Shown in pieces: positions 1-30,160 of a stretch of DNA of 64,000 bases; positions within the stretch are counted from its first letter, which is position 1; every line of letters begins with the position of its first letter. This DNA comes from Cololabis saira. Its lineage: Eukaryota; Chordata; Actinopteri; Beloniformes; Belonidae. The stretch spans positions 4,773,125-4,837,124 of the forward strand of contig NC_084599.1 in NCBI RefSeq assembly GCF_033807715.1. Reading direction: 5' to 3'. The position numbers and the translations under genes were made by a program. The notes beneath the pieces are model-generated. The model worked only from the letters and a program-made list of their open reading frames with translations, was not told the origin of the DNA and made no database searches.

Positions 1-900
1 GAGGTGCAGATGTTCATAAACCTGGTGGCTGTCGAGAGAATTAAAAAAGAGATGTAGACGGGCTGTTTTCCTCTCAGCCGGCTCCAGCTGATTTGTCATC
101 AGCGCCGACATGAACAAAGCGGTTGCGCAATCGAGTACGTCACAGCAGCTTCACCCAAACCCCCCCACTTCTCCCCTGGCAGTGCGAAAACACACGTGTG
201 GAACCGTGCCGTACCGCGCCGAGCAGAGCCGGGCTGATCCGATACTAGTGCAAAAGTGGCTAGAGTTGGATCACCAAACAGACGTTTGTGCTGTATAATA
301 AAATCGCAGCGAGCCGCGAGTCGTTCTCGCACTGACTCCCGCATCCTGATTCAAACGTCTGACGGCCCCCGCCCCCCGACCAATCAGCGGCGTGGAGGGT
401 GGTGACGTTAGAAATAGTCCCCGCTCAGCCCGGTTAGAACCTCGGCAGAATGGTTACAGAAAAAGTATCTGCTTGGCACGGCTCGGCCCGCCTTGGCCCG
501 TAGTGGAAAAGTACAAGACGGGGGCGTGGCGGGTAGAAGCGCGCTGAGGAGATACTAGTGGAAAAGGGCCATAAGCTGCTGAGTCGGCTGTATCTGACAT
601 CATCACACTACAGGCCACTGATTGGTCGGGGGGTTGGAGTCAGACGTCTGAGTCAGGAGGAGGAAATCAGAGAAAGAGACTCTGACGGATTCTTGTTCAT
701 TTTATTCAACAGGCAATGGCAGTAAAAGTCTGTTTGATGATCCAACTCTGAGGGTCAGATGTTCATAAACCTGGTGCTGAGGAGAGAATTAAAAAGATCT
801 AGACGGAGATAAGGAACGACCAGATCTACCAGGAGCTCTGTCTCTTCATAGCTGCTCACGGCTCCAGCTGACTTTTCAGCAGCAGAGACAAACTAACAAA
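1..900. mobile_element. Cluster of broken copies of a short inverted-repeat DNA transposon (family A)
   Basis: Three pieces of the same non-autonomous element sit side by side. 1-262 is a right-hand part ending near GTGCAAAAGTGG. About 345-565 is an inverted part ending TAGTGGAAAAGGGCCAT. 568-900 is a direct part starting at GCTGCTGAGTCGG. The same sequence recurs at 24109, 26645 (inverted) and 55962, where the terminal inverted repeats (TGGCRCTTTTCCACTAG) are clear. No coding capacity is seen. The 60-80 aa open frames here are chance. Confidence 0.75.
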
Positions 901-1805
901 AAAACAACAAAAAGTTAATTAAAGTGTTAATTATAATTATTGTAGGTTTAAGAGGGGAGGGTCGCTTATAAGCCCGTTGGGCTTCATGATCTTTCCTGCA
1001 CATTTTAACTTTGTTTTATTACTGCTTTTTTTCGATGCTTGTATGTTTGTAAGTGCAAACAAATTAAAAAAAAAAAAAAAAATACATTAGCATAAGATAA
1101 TCCAGTACTTCAGAAACTCTTCGTTCATCCCCCTGGTAGCATGGCACCATAGAGGATGAGGGAGAAAGCGCTCCTCAGAAACCTGTTGATGAGGACACAG
1201 GGTTTGTCCAGTTCTTCTATACGGGGAATCCCGTCCCACTGAAGGGACGTTCATGCTGTTCCCTCTGACGCTGACGTAACATCCAAACTAACTCCACTGC
1301 GACTGGTGTTGCTCAGATATGCTTGTGATTTATTTTACTACAAAATTGTCTCGGTTCCAGATTCACCTCAACTTTAAAAGTCATCTCAAGGCAAAGAATA
1401 CATGTTCAAGACGTATCATTTTTAGTGTTTTTTCAAATCAGTTAATCCAGTATCTTCCAATTCAGTCCTCCTCTGTTCATGGTGCTCATTTGTTTGTTTG
1501 TTTTTGTAAATTACGTTTATTGGAAAGTGTTTTTTCTTTAATTGAGTAATTTGTCATTTGTTTTTTTTATTATTACATTAATTGAAATTTGATTTCTTAG
1601 GAAAAAGGGACAGATAAAATAAGTTTAGTCTCCTTTCTGTTCCCTTTCATTCAAGGAAAGAGATTTGTTGTAATTATATTAAACTGTTTTGTTTTTCTTT
1701 TAATGAATGAAATAAAGAATAAATAAATAAATAAATAAATGGTGCAACATCTAAACTCAACCCAATGTCCTCCTAAGTCCCAGCAAAAAGAAAAAGTACA
1801 AAAGT
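901..1805. other. AT-rich intergenic stretch with retroelement-like tails
   Basis: No gene is visible. A 20-base poly(A) run at about 1062-1081 follows sequence that looks like a retroelement 3' end. A TAAA tandem tail at about 1719-1742 follows an ATGAATGAAATAAAGAATAAA stretch of the kind that ends L1-like elements in fish. Both assignments are inference from the tails only. Confidence 0.4.
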
Positions 1806-1810
1806 ACAGA

Positions 1811-2021
1811 TATACAGGACTGTCTCAGAAAATTAGAATATTCTGGGAATCTTAATCTTAAACTGTAAGCCATAATCAGCAATATTAAAATAATAAATGG
1901 CTTGCAATATTTCAGTTGATTTGTAATGAATCCAGAATGTATGACATTTTTTTTTTTTAATTGCATTACAGAAAATAAAGAACTTCATCACAATATTCTA
2001 ATTTTCTGAGACAGTCCTGTA
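1811..2021. mobile_element. Mariner-like MITE flanked by TA
   Basis: A 211-bp element with terminal inverted repeats CAGGACTGTCTCAGAAAATT and its complement at the right end (AATTTTCTGAGACAGTCCTG). TA lies on both sides, the target typical of Tc1/mariner. It has no coding capacity. A second copy starts at 2895. Confidence 0.8.
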
Positions 2022-2149
2022 GCCTCAAACCCCTTGTCATCAATACTTTGTTGAAATATCAGTGTGAGTTTCATGCCCCCCAGAGGACAGAAATGAATCC
2101 CCAGGGCTAGAAGGCTGTGACTGGAATAGTTCAAGTGTGTTTCTTTGTG

Positions 2150-2292
2150 CAGTTGCCACTATCGCCATGGGGGTGCAGTAACCCTCCCAGGCCGCTGGTG
2201 GCGCTGCCGGCCGCGCTGGCCCGTCGCACGGTCTTAACGCCGCCCTGGTAACCAGACAGTCCTTCCGGCTTGACCGCCATCACAGACAGCAG
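2150..2292 (+). promoter_or_regulatory. rpl36: Putative rpl36 promoter and non-coding exon 1 with 5' TOP start
   Basis: The sequence turns GC-rich from about 2150. A pyrimidine run CCTTCC at 2261 could be the 5' terminal oligopyrimidine start shared by vertebrate ribosomal protein mRNAs. A short exon 2261-2292 would end in AG before the donor GTAGGA at 2293, splicing to the acceptor at 3554-3555 just two bases before the ATG. An ETS-like CTTCCGG and a YY1-like CCGCCAT also lie here. The start site is inferred, not shown. Confidence 0.5.
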
Positions 2293-2894
2293 GTAGGACT
2301 TCTTCCCTTCGCTGATTTGGGACTAAAATCGTCCTGAAATCTCCACCATCCGTCCGTCTCTGAGCTGAACAGGCACGTTAATCACCAGCTCCGTCTCCCC
2401 CCGACTCCCCAGGCCGACATGGGCGGGAAACGAGACGGGGAAATGTGGGAATTGTTGATCGGGTTTACAACAGCGGAACTGCTAAAACTCCGCCGCGAGA
2501 CACCACCTACGATTGAAAAGATTTAACATTCTTAACACGAATTACAGATGTGGAACAGATGTGCAGAGCTGCTGTTGTCCCGGCAGAGCAAGATTTTGGC
2601 GTAAAAAGCACTCTGAATATGGTGTAAATAAATGGTTTCGTCACCACCGTGAACTGAGTACATGATGTCTGTTAAAGACACGTGATCGGAGTATTTCCTG
2701 TTTATTTAGGTTTAACGCGTACATGCCTTTATCAAACTGCAATAACAGCCTTGACTTGGGCTATTTGGAGCTACACACCCGCATGGTAATTAATAGTAAT
2801 GTAAAGGAGGAAAATCCAATTATCCAGTGTAATGGACCATAAGATACATTTATCCATCTTACAGTGTCATGCATGTAAAGTCTGCACATGTTTA

Positions 2895-3100
2895 CAGGAC
2901 TGTCTCAGAAAATTAGACTATTGTGATTTTCTGTAATGCAATTACAAAAACAATGTCATACATTCTGGATTCATTGCAAATCAACTGAAATATTGCAAGC
3001 CTTTTATTGTTTTAATATTGCTGATCATGGTTTACAGCTCAAATAAAACTCAAATATCCTATCTCAAAAAATTAGAATATTCTGGGAATCTTAAACTTAA
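2895..3100. mobile_element. Mariner-like MITE, right end cut off by a SINE
   Basis: A second copy of the CAGGACTGTCTCAGAAAATT element, with TA on its left. The body matches the 1811 copy (inverted relative to it in the middle part), but it stops at about 3100, where the inverted V-SINE begins. It lies in the proposed first intron of rpl36. Confidence 0.7.
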
Positions 3101-3102
3101 TT

Positions 3103-3379
3103 TTCAGGTTCACCCTGGACAGGTCACCAGTCCATCACAGGGCCACAAATAGAGACAGACAACCAGACAAACTCACACTCACACCTACGGGCAATTTACA
3201 ATCATCAGTTAACCTACTAGCATGTTTTTGGACTGTGGGAGGTAACCGGAGGAAACACACGTAAGCACGGGGAGAACATGCAAACTCCACACAGAAAGAC
3301 CCTACTGGGCCTGGGAGTGGAACCAGGAACCTTCTTTCTGTGAGGCAACAGTGCTAACCACTAAGACACCGTGCTGCCG
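3103..3379 (-). mobile_element. V-SINE (DANA/Mermaid type), minus strand
   Basis: Read on the minus strand, it has a tRNA-like head (GGCAGCACGGTGTCTTAGTGG) followed by the conserved V-SINE centre: GTGTGGAGTTTGCATGTTCT, CCCCGTGCTTACGTG, TCCGGTTACCTCCCACAG. It ends toward 3103. A second copy on the plus strand is at 21859. The element ends 176 bp upstream of rpl36 exon 2. Confidence 0.8.
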
Positions 3380-3557
3380 GGAAATATCAGTTTTGGTAAA
3401 TACCCGGCTGTGTGTAAACGTGGGCTTAGAAAGTTTGAGAAACGACCTTTTGTTTTCCACCGACGCTGTCGTTGAAGATTGTGGTCCAGAGGCTTCAGCC
3501 GTCGTTGATTGTGACGGTGGGTTGCAGGTTCTGATCTGAGTGTACTGTGTTGCAGGC

Positions 3558-4774
<1,217 letters not shown>

Positions 4775-4784
4775 AGTGTCGCTC

Positions 4785-4790
4785 AATAAA
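4785..4790 (+). terminator. rpl36: Polyadenylation signal of rpl36
   Basis: AATAAA 11 bases after the rpl36 stop codon, followed by a GT/T-rich stretch (TTTGTTC, GTCTTCTGTGTTG). Confidence 0.85.
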
Positions 4791-5569
4791 ACTTTGTTCT
4801 ACTATAAAACCCTCCGTCTTCTGTGTTGTTTAAAGTTCTCCACATTCTGTTTTTTGCCGATTTCATGTTAACACAGATGAAATACAGCAACTCCGGCTTG
4901 TTGAGCTGAAACCGATGAAATGAAAACGATGGATAAGAGATGTGATGATGATAATTAGATATTTAAATTGAAGCTGCATGACTGCTTTGCTGGAGCTGTG
5001 TGTTTCAGAGGAATCCAAGCTGCACTAGTAATCCCAACTCCTGGTTTGTTGTACCAGTACACAAGTTTACTAGTGTTTCGTTAGTTCTAGTCCTTGGAAA
5101 AGCAACATTGGCAGTAATGCATCTTAACATTTAAATGTGGTAAATCAGTGCGACAACATCCAGAATGCAGCAGTTGATGGAAGAGGGTCAAAGGTCAGGT
5201 GCAGCATGTGTGGTGTCCCTCATTTTTGATTTAATTTAGCTTGTAAGAATGTTTGAGCTGTAAACAGTAGAGCTCAGTGCCAGCAATACCTTAATCCTTG
5301 TTAGTGTTTCTAAACAAGCAGCCCCGGAGAGAAATTTTAAATAAGTATATGGGTAAAACACACCTTGAAATAAGAAGTATAATGGTAAAATACATCTTGA
5401 GATAAAAAGTATATGGGTAAAACACCTTGAAAGTAAGGTCGGCAGTCCAAAAGTAAATTAGAGGATCAGTTTCCCTCACGAGGTTTATGCAGATGAATGA
5501 AATCCAGATTTCCCCCCTCAACAGATATCACTGAAGAGGTGCAGGCAGAAACCTGAGGGTTATTAACCA
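4791..5569. other. Intergenic, nothing recognised
   Basis: No exon, transposon end or tandem array stands out. A near-duplicate of about 30 bases (AAGTATATGGGTAAAACA and variants) occurs around 5343-5430. Confidence 0.5.
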
Positions 5570-6145
5570 GTTGCTTTGTGACAGGTGTACAGCCATTCTC
5601 ATACCTACAACACAAATTCCTTTTACCTCAAAGTGATATATGCCAGTATTTTCAGATAAGAAATTACATTACAAACCATACAGATTGGAAAATAATCCAA
5701 AATGCTCCAATGAACATGGTAATGTACTTTATTAATATAACTAAACATAAATTACCCAGTAAAAAGCAAGTTTCCCATATATATAATCTGCTACAGGATA
5801 CATCAGACAACACGTTTTATATTAAAACCAAAATGAGAGTCATAAAGTCATCTATAGTAACATGTGGAAGGAGTTTGAGTGGAAGATGAAGACTAGGTTC
5901 TTCAAGACCCTCTGGTCTCTAATGTGCACGTAACCCAGCGGTTAATAAACTGCTGGAGACGATGTGGAGGGATTGGAGACCACTCATATATTTTGGGATA
6001 ATCAATGATATTGCCTTTTTGGAAGGGGTTAAAGAGTGAGATGGATAAAGTTATAGGAATTATTAAACTATTCACCCCCAGCCAGTTTCTTTTGGATCTG
6101 ACTCCTGAAGGCATGTACCCAATATATTCTTGATGACTGCTGGGA
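5570..6145 (+). pseudogene. L1-like ORF2 C-terminal fragment, decayed
   Basis: The translation at 5580-5890 contains PFSYLQHKFLLPQSDICQYFQIRNYI, a segment typical of the region after the reverse transcriptase in fish L1/Tx1-like ORF2. Compare the intact element here, which has LPKSHFFRYLQARHF at the same point. After a stop, the next stretch (about 5930-6110) still reads as the cysteine/histidine-rich tail (CWRRCGG, HSYIFWD) with several stops. It is a dead, 5'-truncated copy. Confidence 0.65.
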
Positions 6146-6215
6146 AAATGGTGACAATAAAGTGGTTGCCACAGTAGAAACAGAAGCTAAGGGAGGTGTG
6201 TGGAATGGAGGCTTT

Positions 6216-6610
6216 AAGATAAGATATCCTTTACTTTCTCCCTCAGTGGGGAAACTTATATTGTTGTCAGCAGTACACACATGTAGGGGAGGGGTAAAAA
6301 GACTGAAGAGTCAGGAATAAAAAATATATAAAAAATACAAAAAGATACGTATAAAATATGTATAAACACAGGATATGAACAGTATATACAGTTAAACAGT
6401 GCAGAAAAGCAGGTGGAGTGTTGTGAGGTAGATTGGCAGATATTGCACATCTTATGTTATTGCACATATTATTGTCCACTGGCTACTGAGAGCAGGCCTG
6501 GTTATACAGTCTGATGGCAGCGGGGAGGAAGGACCTGCGATGCCTCTCGGTGGTGCATCGTGGGTGACGAAGCCGGTCGCTGATGGAGCTCTCCAGGCCT
6601 TAACTGCTCC
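6216..6610. repeat. Dispersed repeat of unassigned class
   Basis: It begins AAGATAAGATATCCTTTAC and TCCCTCAGTGGGGAAACTT. It ends with the motif TCTGATGGCAGCGGGGAGGA and AGGACCTGCGATGCCTCTC. I recognise this as a motif set common in fish genomes, but I cannot assign a family from one copy. Confidence 0.4.
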
Positions 6611-8098
6611 TTTACAGTTAAGGTCTGATGTTTTTGTGAGGAAATGCTACCTATTGTAAGGTTCCTCTCCCACTGAGGAGAACCTGGGGTTAATGCCTTA
6701 ACTGTCCATTTATTTATTTATTATTTTTCAATTATCAAATTTATTCAACTTTCTAGGCCCCACTGGCCCCATTTTGTTATTAATATTTCTCAATAATAAA
6801 CTCATTGTTTGTTTGCAAGTCCTACTGTCTGGACATCTGCATTCAGATTTTCCCCTCACAATTCTCAGCACAGAGGATGACAGCTTCATAAAAAATAAAT
6901 AAATACTTTGCACTAACTAACAACTTGTTCTTATTTCTGTTTATCCCATAATGCTGTCAGTTATTTCTAAAAGCATAATGGTCTCTTTCAGTGCCTATAT
7001 TATTTTTGGGGTTATGCATTACAATGTTCAAGGCTGTTACATCTTCCACAAGAACAGATATGTTTTTGTTCTTTTTCTCGAGGTTGCAAGAACAAGAACA
7101 AAGTTCCTTTTGGCCACGACCTTTCGTAAGTGATGAGAAACTCCAGTCCAGAACTCCTGAAGTCTTTCCCGGCCCGTCCTACTGCAGCTCGTACGTGCAG
7201 CCACATACAAGGTTCCCAGATCCAGTGAGAACAATATGGTCGCTTAAAATCTTAGTGACTGCGTTGTCATTTGTGAACGATCAACGACAGTTTACATCCG
7301 GAGGAGCAGTGTCAGACAAGAATGTCATCTAAAATCCAAACTACGTGCAAGATAAACCCTCACGACTCGGATACCAACATTATGTTGAGCCTGAGGCCCC
7401 AGATGACCTTTCAATTTCTTAGATTTGATTTCATCCTATTTAATATAAACAGCATGTCTATGAGTGGTGGCACCCAGATGGAAGTTACAATTACAATATA
7501 ATCATCAGGCAAACTTAAATGTCACTAGTCTCAAACTCTACACTTGATGTCACACCCACGCCCGATAGATCAAAAACTAATTAAATGAGTTAAAAACAAT
7601 CGAGCGGCTGGTCTAAATGAGGTCTGAAGTTGACGAGCTGATGCAGCTCAAGTCAGTGTTACTTTGACTTTACATTTTTTCCAGTCAGAACCAAATCCTG
7701 GAGCCTTGGTGGAGCTGGCAGGCGTGATGTGGCAAGAGGAGCAAATCGAAGGAAGATTTAACAGCATCCTGGTGTCAGAGCAAAATCTAACATGTCAAAA
7801 ACACGTCTCAAAATCTTTACATTTGTCACATGCAAATTGTGAGGTGCCATGATGAGGTGTCTGCAGCTTAAACTCTGCTTTAGATGTAAGATGTGAGCAG
7901 ACTGTGTCACGAGTCAGCCTGATAAAAATAGAGCCATCCAATGTGTGGTAGGCACAGGTTTTTTAAGCTTTAGATTAGTGCATCGCAAAGTAGCAGACCA
8001 GCACAATGAACTACAAGAACAATGGAGAACAATGATGGCTATGAGATACTTCTAATTAATAACTGAGAGAGGAAAGAGAAGGAGGTGATGGACACCGC
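6611..8098. other. Intergenic, nothing recognised
   Basis: AT-rich. No exon with good splice sites and no terminal repeats were found. The longest frame (6991-7332, 113 codons) has no recognisable domain and unremarkable codon use. Confidence 0.45.
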
Positions 8099-8766
8099 TT
8101 TTTTTTTAATTCTTTATGTAGGTATGGTAGTACATATCACATACCGTAGTAAAAGCAGTAATATTCTTATCCGCCATCCAGTTTTTTCATTTTAAGTAAA
8201 CATATTAAGAAATAAGAAAAGGAAAAAAGAAAGAAAAAACAAAAACTACAAAGAACTCTACACAATCTGGGAGAGACAGAATATAAACATAAAACCTCCA
8301 TGCAGAAGAAAAATAACACGATTCTCAGTTGGGTGGACAGGATGGAGAATGAGATAATAATAAGGATAATGATATGACAGTATTAGTCTCTGTCTTCAGA
8401 TCATTCAAGAATATGGGGGAGAAGGAGGAGAAAAACAAAACAAAAGTTTTATCTATTCAATACCTCCACAATTTCTGGGCGTAAAGGCTTCACATGTACA
8501 ACCCATTTCGTCCACAATTTAACAATCAAATCTTTCTGGAGACGGAGGCAAAATGTAATCTTTTCCATCACATATATATCATTAACTAAGTTTATCCACT
8601 CCTGTATTGTGACCTCAGGGAGCAACCAATGTCTCGTGAGCAGCATTAAAATATACATTTCAGTGTCTTGTGAAGGTCCTTCCAAAAGGGTTGTCATCAG
8701 GTCCCTTTTCATCAGGATAGTGAGTAGATGACACAAATCAAACCAATTAATCTGCTTCAATTTCAC
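8099..8766 (-). pseudogene. L1-like ORF2 C-terminus and 3' tail, minus strand
   Basis: On the minus strand the frame at 8766-8449 ends in a segment (LLTRHWLLPEVTIQEWINLV ... LWTKWVVHV) matching the layout of the extreme C-terminus of fish L1-like ORF2. The intact LINE here has LLARRAILFRWKDPFPPTRA ... KVWGPF. An A-rich 3' region runs to a poly(T) on the plus strand at 8099-8109, read as the poly(A) tail. It is 5'-truncated. Confidence 0.55.
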
Positions 8767-9540
8767 TCGTTTCTGAATAAAAAAATGTAAACAGCAGACA
8801 GAGTGATAGGATTAGATTTGCTTCGTTCGCAACTTTCCAAGGGACAAAGGAATAAAAGAGTATGTTTTCTAGCCTATTTTTATGTCTTAGTTTATTTAAA
8901 AGGGAAAATGCAAATAAAGTTCTTGAAATCGAAGCCACAATGGAAACTTTCCTATTGGCACAGATCTGTAGATGATCTATTAAGTACACTGACATCAGAA
9001 GATTAGGAAAGAAATACGGAATATATAATATTCCATAAATGATGTCTTCGAGAAATGATCTGTTCTATTTATAGGCCTATGTTTATGGTTATTTTATTAT
9101 TTATTTCATATGTATTAACTAACAAACTATACCATGTAAATATTTAATTGAAAATAAATGTAGGCTACTCCGAATTTTAAATACTTTACTACTTCTGGGA
9201 GTGTGCTTGTGCGTGGAAAATGGATAAACGAATGAGAAAATAGTCTCAAAATTATTAAATCTGTTAAAAGATGATCAAAAAACCAAACTTCAGATGTACA
9301 TTGAAGGCAACATCAATGCTGCTTTCACGGTAACTCGGAAGACGAGGCTTCACGTCGTTTTGTTCTCTTCTTCTGAAAAACAGTCAAGAAATTAACCCAG
9401 ATTGCTTGAAACTTCGCTTATATAATTTGTTATTAAGAACAGATGTGTGTGACAGTTATTAAACTAAAAAGAAAAAATAGGGCTGAACGGATCAGTTACT
9501 TGAAGGCATATTTGTGGTAAATTCCGACTTCCATGTAACG
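8767..9540. other. Intergenic stretch upstream of pde6d
   Basis: AT-rich with no recognisable gene or transposon ends. The sequence becomes promoter-like only after about 9540. Confidence 0.45.
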
Positions 9541-9560
9541 TAGCATTAATACATCGTGGC

Positions 9561-9575
9561 GTTGCCAATGGTGAC
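9561..9575 (+). promoter_or_regulatory. Candidate RFX X-box upstream of pde6d
   Basis: GTTGCC-AAT-GGTGAC fits the X-box consensus RYYNYY-N(1-3)-RRNRAC at every position. It lies about 320 bp before the pde6d start codon. RFX factors drive many ciliary genes, and PDE6D carries lipidated proteins to cilia. The link is inference from the motif and the known role. Confidence 0.4.
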
Positions 9576-9623
9576 GCGTCTCTATCCTCTTTATTCCTGC
9601 CCATTCTTCCTACTCCCCCTGTG

Positions 9624-9659
9624 ATTGGCTGGCTGGGAGTCACCCTTGCCGCTGATTGG
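9624..9659. promoter_or_regulatory. Two CCAAT boxes in the pde6d promoter
   Basis: ATTGG (complement of CCAAT) at 9624-9628 and again at 9655-9659, spaced 31 bp, both in the context TGATTGGCTG. This is typical of NF-Y sites. They lie about 240-270 bp before the ATG. Confidence 0.5.
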
Positions 9660-9894
9660 CTGCCGGAGCTGCCTGTCCGTCGGTCGGGTATATTTAGCTG
9701 ATTGCATTATTGGAATCGGATTTATCTTTGTAGTCCAAGTGAACGGGCTCAGTTTCTCCACGATTGCGCCTTTCCAGCTGATTTTTCTAACTGAGTGTTT
9801 GTCCGCCGCTCAGCGAAGCTGAAGCCGAGCGCAGTTTCGTTGTTGCAGAAAGTTCTGGATCATCGGTGAGAAACAAAAACAGACGATTCCTGAA

Positions 9895-28769
<18,875 letters not shown>

Positions 28770-29212
28770 CCTCGGACCCCTGACCTCCGACTCCACCTTC
28801 CAAAAGATGCTGACATCCTGCCAAGGTCTCCAAACTACCAGTTAGCTAATGTTTGCAGCAGTCCACAGCTTGTACCTGGGGTGGGATCAGCACGTCTGCT
28901 GCCACAGTGAGTCACCTGAGCTTTGTGTTGCGGTTGTTCCCTTGTTTTGTGTCGACCTGGAAACTTCTTCTGAACTTTGGGAGACGAGGATGAGGAGGAG
29001 AGAATTGAGACTGTCCCCTGTAACCACACGACCACCGGACCCACTGAAGCAGCACGATCTGTGCTTTTTCTTTTTCTTTTTCTTTTTTTAATTCTTCCCA
29101 TCGTTGAATTCGACCTACGGTCACTCAGGAACAAAAACGCCCGACTTGTAGGCTCATATTGGATTTTCTTTGTCTGAGACCTGGTTTCTGCACATGTCAC
29201 ATGTTTAATAAA
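28770..29212 (+). other. pde6d: Probable pde6d 3' untranslated region
   Basis: It runs from the TGA to the AATAAA at 29207-29212. No other good polyadenylation signal is nearer. It carries a CTTTTT-rich tract at 29062-29090. Confidence 0.5.
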
Positions 29213-30160
29213 GTGTTGGTAGTGTTGAGGTCAGAAAAGGTCGGCGTCGGAGCTGCAAACTGTGCAGTTCCCCCTTCAGATGTTTGAATCGGCAGGTGAG
29301 TCCAGATGTGGAAAAGGTTCAGAAGGCAGAACGACTTTCCAAATACGTCCAGACGTTCCAGGTTGTGCAGCGGCGACGGAGTACCAGGGCCATCTGGAGG
29401 GAGAAACACAGCTGAGAGGACCGGAACGCAGTCATTTTATGAGAATAAATTCCCACATATAAGAACATATGTAACACAAATCAAACACTTTCAGAGCCAA
29501 ACATCTGAACAAGTGCTTTATATTAAATTCATATGAAAAATGTGACGTTAATGCAACAAAAGATGAAAACTGTCTTCATCTGCCAATCCCTCACGGTCTA
29601 CGCTGTTCTGAGAAAGTTGACTTTATTCCTGGAATATATAGAATGTTTCAAAGTTTTCTCCATAAAAGTATATTGCTCAAAATATTTCAACTCTTGGGAA
29701 ATAGTAGCTTTATTCTTGTAAAATGTAGGATCTTTTTTTTGTAAAACTAGCTTTTTCTTATCAAATTATCTTTATTCTTGTAATTAAGGCTTTGGTTGAA
29801 TAATTATTTGTCATGAAATTACAACTTTCTTCTGATATGACAGAAACATATTCCTCATAACATTATGAATTATTTTCCTGTAAAATTACAAACTTTTTCT
29901 CACATTCCACGTAATAAGATTGTGTTTTCTTGTAAAAAAAATACAACCTCATTCTCAAAATGTTGGAGCTTCTTTCATAAAATCACAGCTTTTTCTGGTT
30001 AAATTCCAACCTTTTCTAATATTCTGGACCTCTTCACAAACTAGTTTCTAAAAAAAAAAAGATCTACTGCACATTTCATATTATAACTTCTATTTTTTCT
30101 CGTAAAATGACTACTTTGTTTCCATGGATACTATTCTGACATCGTAGTGTTTTGCTCCCG
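29213..30160. other. T-rich intergenic stretch, degenerate repeats
   Basis: From about 29540 the sequence is a loose series of TTCTTGTAAAAT-like units (TTTATTCTTGTAA, TTTTCTTGTAAA and similar). It looks like an old, diverged tandem repeat. No gene is seen. Confidence 0.4.
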
